NCBI GenBank assembly: GCA_963966185.1
Contig: CAWZYM010000479.1
Location: 1-64,000 of the forward strand
Source of the DNA: Rhabditoides inermis
Lineage: Eukaryota > Nematoda > Chromadorea > Rhabditida > Rhabditidae
Reading direction: 5' to 3'
Length of the DNA stretch: 64,000 bases
Part shown: piece after piece, positions 59,228 to 64,000 of the stretch
Position numbering within the stretch: the first letter of the stretch is position 1
Layout of the letters: each line of letters opens with the position of its first letter
Position numbers and translations under genes: made by a program
The notes under the pieces: generated by a model
What the model was told of the DNA's origin: nothing
Seen by the model: only the letters and a program-made list of their open reading frames with translations
Database searches by the model: none

Positions 59228-62200
59228 CCTCACATCCTCTCTGGCGACTGTGCAGTGGAATGCGGTGTCCGATAGCTGGCAATGTTCTTGTAGATCACAT
59301 TCAGAGCCTCGTCGGGAACCTGAGGTGAGAGAAACTGTCAATAATCACAACACCCGCCGCTACCATCTATATTATCATTCATAATCGGGCTTCAAGCGAG
59401 GAAGAAAACAAAACACACTGTTTGGAATTGGACAGCTAGAGATGGAATAGGTAGCAAGAGGTTGTCGTCCACTCACCCCCTTCATGCGCAGCACTTGTAT
59501 CATGTCGGGGAGGAATGCTTCGGTCGCGTCTCCGGAATAGCGGACAAAGTGCAGCCTCGAATTGTGTTCTTGTTATCATACATTCGTGTCTTCTCACTTT
59601 TGTTTACTGCCAACCGCATTTGTCCACTTTGCATGAAGTGATTATGATGCTATCAAAATAGAATTTCAGGATTTGTGCACCAGTTGAGCGGCAAGCAGTA
59701 CATGGTTAATAAGAGAATTAGCCAGGGAAACATTTTCTTCTCCCTCCTGTCTATGCCCTCCTGTCTGTCTCCATCGAATACACAACCGGATCATTTCCTT
59801 CTGCCATCATCGGCTAGTAGTTTTTAGGAACAGCCGCTACTTTCCTACTCACTTGCCAGCCGTCGCCCACCTCCTTGGATCAAATACACAACCAAGCTGT
59901 TTCCCCAACTTCCATAGATGGGTGTGAACTTCCATAGATGGCCCTACAACCCCCTGCGTACTCACTTGCCAGCAGTGGCCTGTTTCCTCAGATCGCACAT
60001 CCACGACTGCGGCACCATGTGGAACTCGTCCTCGTAGTACCTCGTGAAGTCCGTCTTCAGCTGAACAGAAATCAGAATGCGTATAGTTCTATGCTCGCAA
60101 TAAGTTGCGCGCGGTGGGGTAGATCAGAGGAAGACGGAGAGTCAGCTCTCGGCAGTAGCGCGCTGTTCGAATTCCGTATTCACGAACTCCGCTATGTGTA
60201 AACAGCGAAACTAAATGATGTTATGGTGTATTGTGTTCTTCTTCATCTGAATGACGCATTTTTTTTTCGAACTTGGCCTTGATTTGATGTAAAATCAGTT
60301 TCACTCAATCAATAATGATCAAACAAAATGATATTAAAAAAGGGGCATGTTCTGATCCTGGGATCTTTCTGAGGAGCTTTTTGAGGAGCAGTGACCGCAT
60401 TGTCTTGTATTCTTCTATTTTTTTCGCATACACGGTAATGAATAATATTGTAAATTATAATAGCATTACTATAACAAACAATTGTTTACAAACCTGGAAT
60501 CCTCTCAACTGCCGCTCCATAAAACACGTCACATTCATGTAGCAGTGACCGCACTCGCCGTGTTTCCTGCGACCGATCGATACTCAATCGATAATCACTT
60601 TTGGCTTACCTGACACACCGATCCAGAAAGGCGGATATGAACCTGTCCATAGGGTCTCTCTTGACGAAGATGGTGGTCCAGTCGATATCCGGGTGTGCCT
60701 CCAGATAGGCCGCCGTGTTGTTGAACAGAAATCCGGCGTCCTTCTCGCAATGACGACTGAATAGTCAAATAGAAGAGACTTTTTTGGCTAGCAAAAGAAT
60801 CTGAAAAATATGCGTGTTTCTATCATAACACTGTGCGTCCGGCGTCGCCTTTGCGCAAACACGATACACACATTCAGATTTCAGTAAACGTGTTACATCA
60901 CTGCAAACTACTTGCAAATGCGTGTCAAGAAGACGGAAGACGGTTCGTCGAACACTTAAAAGCAGAATAAAACAGTGTTGTTGACACACACGCGCTGAAC
61001 GGATCAACGGATAAGCTTTTCCGCGCGATACATTTTCAACACACTTTTCAACCAAATGAAACTGCTAACACGTTTGCGAAGCGAATGATCACGATGTTAG
61101 AAATATTTCCGTAAATGTAGGCGATCCGATTCGCTCAAGGAAGCGCGGATCCCATCTTCCTACATTTACTTACTTACTTACTTACTCAAGTAAGTAAGTA
61201 AATGTAGGCAGTGTTGAGACATACGCGTTGAACGGATAGGCCTTGCCGCTCCTCCAATTCTCCAGATAGCACTGCAGGGTGCCCATCACGGTAGACATCG
61301 TCTTCGGAACCACGCACGCACCAAAGTGGAACGCGGACGAGGCCTGCAAGGTTGAGTGTTGTTCCATAACGTAGACGTTTCACCCTCCTAAATAAACCCA
61401 TTGCAGGCCAATCCTTTATTATTGTTAGTTATTGTTATTTTGTCCTCCCGGCGCCATCACCTGGAAAGCTGAACACGTTTCGACTTGGTTGTGATTTGAT
61501 TTTAATATTACTTTACATTTTGAATAGATCACTGCAATACTAGGGATGTCGAGGGGGCGTGGCTTAGATGGCACAATTTTTCCGGCATCACGCAGTTTCA
61601 AACGACGCACACCGTTGAATTCGTCGCGAAAAGTTACATCTAGTAGTGCTATTCCCGAAAGACTGCGTTTTGCCGGGTCACACATTAATATACAAAAACT
61701 ATATTCTGTAAGCCAAAAGTGGGCGGAGCCTAACCTCCCTGACCCTCTCTCGGCTCAATTATTGTGCCGCGCGCGCACCAAACCGCGCGCTTTAAGCGCG
61801 CATATTGAAACAAACTAAACAATTCTCTTTTGAAAAGTACAAGCGTAAAGTACCTCTGTTTGGGTTCATCTCAATTCAACAAAAGCCCATGCATAAAACT
61901 ATTATTTCTATTCTAAACTATAAACACAAACCTGCTCTCTCAAACGATATGTAGAAACGTATACTTTATCGATAATTTATCAATAAGGGCTATATAATAT
62001 ATTTTCTTATTTCTTATGAAAGTATTGTGAGAACCAATAAACAGATACACATAGAACTATCGTTTAGTTTACCATGATGTTTTCATTAATGATGTTTTCA
62101 TCATTAGAATGTGAGTGATAGAATGTGTGTGTGCAATAGTATATTCATCGTGGTATTTGATTATCAATGTATTTATGATCGTTTTGAGAGAGCAGGTTTG

Positions 62201-64000
62201 TGTTTATAGTTTAGAATAGAAATAATAGTTTTATGCATGGGCTTTTGTTGAATTGAGATAAACCCAAACAGAGGTACTTTACGCTTGTACTTTTCAAAAG
62301 AGAATGAATGTCCTTTTGTTAAATTTCGAAGAAATTCTTTTTTTCAAATGTTAATGTATCAATCTATGCATCAATGTATCATGTATTAATGTTAATGTAC
62401 TGATAGTTTCACAGAAACTATCAGTATTTGTTCAAAGTAAATCAACAGATATAACAAACAACAACAATAACAACAACAATACAACGCGCGTGAACGACTT
62501 CGCAAATCACAAACAGTGTACACATTATCGCGCTCTCCCGCACACATTCCGCATCACGAACCAATGCGCGCCCGGGGGCGGGGCTAGTGAGCGGGTCTTT
62601 GTGTGATGTGTGATACAAAAAGACACTTTTTAAAGATCGAATCAGCGACCAGCAGCATACCTGACAGACGTGCAGACCTGACCAGCGAACATATTTTTGG
62701 GTCTTAAACTATTGTTTCATGTTTTGTTTTGGTTTATAGTTGTTCAACGGGCGATTTAGAGACAATATCATGATATAACTCTGAAACATTTATTATTTGA
62801 ATGATTTTCAAGCGATTTCGGCGGCCCTGCGGGCCGAGCGGCTCTGCGCGCCGCTGGATAGGACCCAAACGATCGGCGCTTCGCGCCGATCCTAATATTG
62901 TAACAGTATTATATTTTATTTTATATTGAACTACAGTATGTCTCACAAGACCAACTTTGAAAATATCTCTGACATTGCTATGCAATACGCTTCACTCTCG
63001 ACGTAAATATTCGGGTAACTCTATTACACCAATTCGAAAGTGTCCAGATAAGTACATAAGTATTTTACGAATAAACGTACAAAACATAACGCATACTTTC
63101 CACTGCTTGTTGAAATGTAGTTAGTAATGTAGTTAATAATTCATAATTGTGGCGAAATAGTCAAAACACACCGATGCTATGCATTTCATCATGTTGTGTA
63201 CTACACACGCTTTGCTTTTTCAGATCCGCAAAATTGCCATGTCATGCTGATGAAAAAACAACAGTATATCAAGTCAATGTTCACATCAAACAGCCCACTG
63301 ACCGTCAAGGTGTTGGGATTATGTATACATCTATATTTTGTATGCATACAAACATTAAAAAACGATCACCGACCCTGATGAATGTCCTGGCACTGCCCCA
63401 CTTGCGCAGGCACAGGCCGGGCTTCCTATCGCAGAGATGAGTGATTGGGAGGTCACCTCGGAGGGGCGCGCGGAGCGGCTGCAACCACGGGTAGAAGACA
63501 TGTTGCCGTACTAGAATGCTTTCCTCTGCCACAAGATCGCGCAGCGGGTGCAACGCACATTTTAAAAGTGAGGTCAGACTCAAGTTTTGCTGGCAAAAGA
63601 CTATCACAATGATCTTAGAACGGCCGCGCACCAAGATCGCCAGAAAGATTCTCAGAAATATCTCAGAACGCGCCCCCAACCTCAAAAAGATCCTCAGAAA
63701 GTGCCTTTTTGTATCATATAGCGGCTTTTTAATACAAAATCGAGTCTAGGGGTATGTATAAGACATGTTGCGTACTCAGATGGCAGATGTTTTTTGTGGT
63801 TCTTTTTCAAATGCGAGATCATACACAATTATGTATCCGCTGTGTGATACAAAAAGACACTTTTTAAAGATCGTTCTGTCTTTCTGAGGGTGGGGACGCG
63901 TTCAGAGTCTTTTTTTTTTTTTGGAATCATGATGTCTCGGGATTTTTCTAAAGGCGAGGCCAGACTCGGTTGATACTTTCTGTGGATCTATCTGCGGATG
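59038..64000 (-). CDS. ST-5: carbohydrate sulfotransferase, 5' end outside window
   Basis: Tandem paralogue of ST-4. Exons: about 63,371-63,485 (LPITHLCDRKPGLCLRKWG), about 61,226-61,346 (PAPS loop ACVVPKTMSTVMGT), about 60,612-60,757 (AYLEAHPDIDWTTIFVKRDP), about 60,497-60,570 (CGHCYMNVTCFMERQ), about 59,963-60,060 (YYEDEFHMVPQSWMCDL), about 59,477-59,555 (LHFVRYSGDATEAFLPDMI), about 59,235-59,321 and a last exon ending AAALME with stop TAG at 59,038. The anchor and CSFRKL exons should lie beyond 64,000, since 63,740-64,000 still matches the ST-4 intron. A hAT-like element of 1.4 kb sits in the intron upstream of the PAPS-loop exon. No lesion seen in the visible exons. Confidence 0.75.
61167..61209. 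repeat. (TTAC)n hairpin in ST-5
   Basis: CCTACATTTACTTACTTAC faces GTAAGTAAGTAAATGTAGG around a short loop. The phrase AAATGTAGG also occurs just upstream at about 61,114. Absent from ST-4 at the same place. Confidence 0.7.
61822..62335. mobile_element. Foldback MITE M4 nested in the hAT-like element
   Basis: Inverted arms of about 130 bp containing CCATGCATAAAACTATTATT and CAGAGGTACTTTACGC; same family as M2 and M3. The right side extends further (TGTCCTTTTGTTAAATTTCG) than the left. Confidence 0.75.
62820..62895. repeat. Cluster of short GC hairpins
   Basis: GATCGGCGC-TTC-GCGCCGATC is a perfect 9-bp stem; GGCCCTGCGGGCC lies just before it. Inside the hAT-like insert. Meaning unknown. Confidence 0.5.

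Larger units (their letters stand above)
61541..62980. mobile_element. hAT-like non-autonomous element (1.44 kb) in ST-5
   Basis: Flanked by the 8-bp direct repeat TGCAATAC (61,533-61,540 and 62,981-62,988). Ends TAGGGATGTC and, inverted, TAGCAATGTC. ST-4 lacks the insert at the corresponding intron position (about 51,790). An 8-bp target duplication with TAGNNATGTC-like ends suggests the hAT superfamily. No transposase frame. Foldback M4 is nested inside, and short GC hairpins lie at 62,820-62,895. Confidence 0.65.

Noticed and set aside
62820..62895. Helitron 3' end (hairpin followed by CTAA)
   Set aside because: The hairpin abuts CTAA without the usual spacer and lies inside the hAT-like element; no matching TC end was found.

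Overview
The window looks like nuclear DNA of a rhabditid-type nematode. Every recognisable gene is split by short GT-AG introns with nematode-style acceptors (TTTCAG, TTGCAG). The families are those that expand in nematodes: Sulfotransfer_2-type carbohydrate sulfotransferases, BTB/POZ and BTB_2 (T1/KCTD-like) proteins, and a serpentine chemoreceptor. The species cannot be named from the sequence alone. There are no rRNA, CRISPR or bacterial features. All exon structures below were read by eye from splice signals and paralogue comparison.

Layout. Bases 1-6,079 (arm A) are an inverted copy of about 17,035-22,941 (arm A'). A second, larger inverted duplication overlaps it: 7,058-18,380 (arm B) is repeated inverted at 24,093-41,145 (arm B'). 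A small palindrome (22,822-23,140 / 23,775-24,093) sits at the centre. Each arm A or A' carries a BTB gene plus the C-terminal half of a BTB_2-family gene. Each arm B or B' carries a sulfotransferase, a chemoreceptor, and a BTB_2 gene whose N- and C-terminal halves now face each other on opposite strands. In B the sulfotransferase, chemoreceptor and BTB_2 N-terminal half are visibly broken (5' truncation, frameshifts, lost acceptor, stop codon, 0.9 kb insertion). Their B' partners look intact. B' has instead taken up a Helitron, a LINE and foldback elements, and empty sites for these are preserved in B.

From 35 kb to the end, four further sulfotransferase genes (ST-2 to ST-5) lie head to tail on the minus strand. 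ST-4 and ST-5 are a tandem duplication of about 10 kb. The genes encode type II membrane, presumably Golgi, enzymes with a signal anchor, a PAPS 5'-phosphosulfate loop (PKTMSTVMG) and a 3'-phosphate motif (KRDPxDRFIS).

Mobile DNA is dense: two non-autonomous Helitrons, one LINE with an intact-looking endonuclease/reverse transcriptase ORF, one tRNA-derived SINE with a perfect target-site duplication, one hAT-like element with 8-bp target-site duplications, and several families of foldback elements. Many introns of the BTB and sulfotransferase genes are almost pure (GA)n or (CT)n microsatellite in either orientation, so one pre-mRNA carries complementary tracts.
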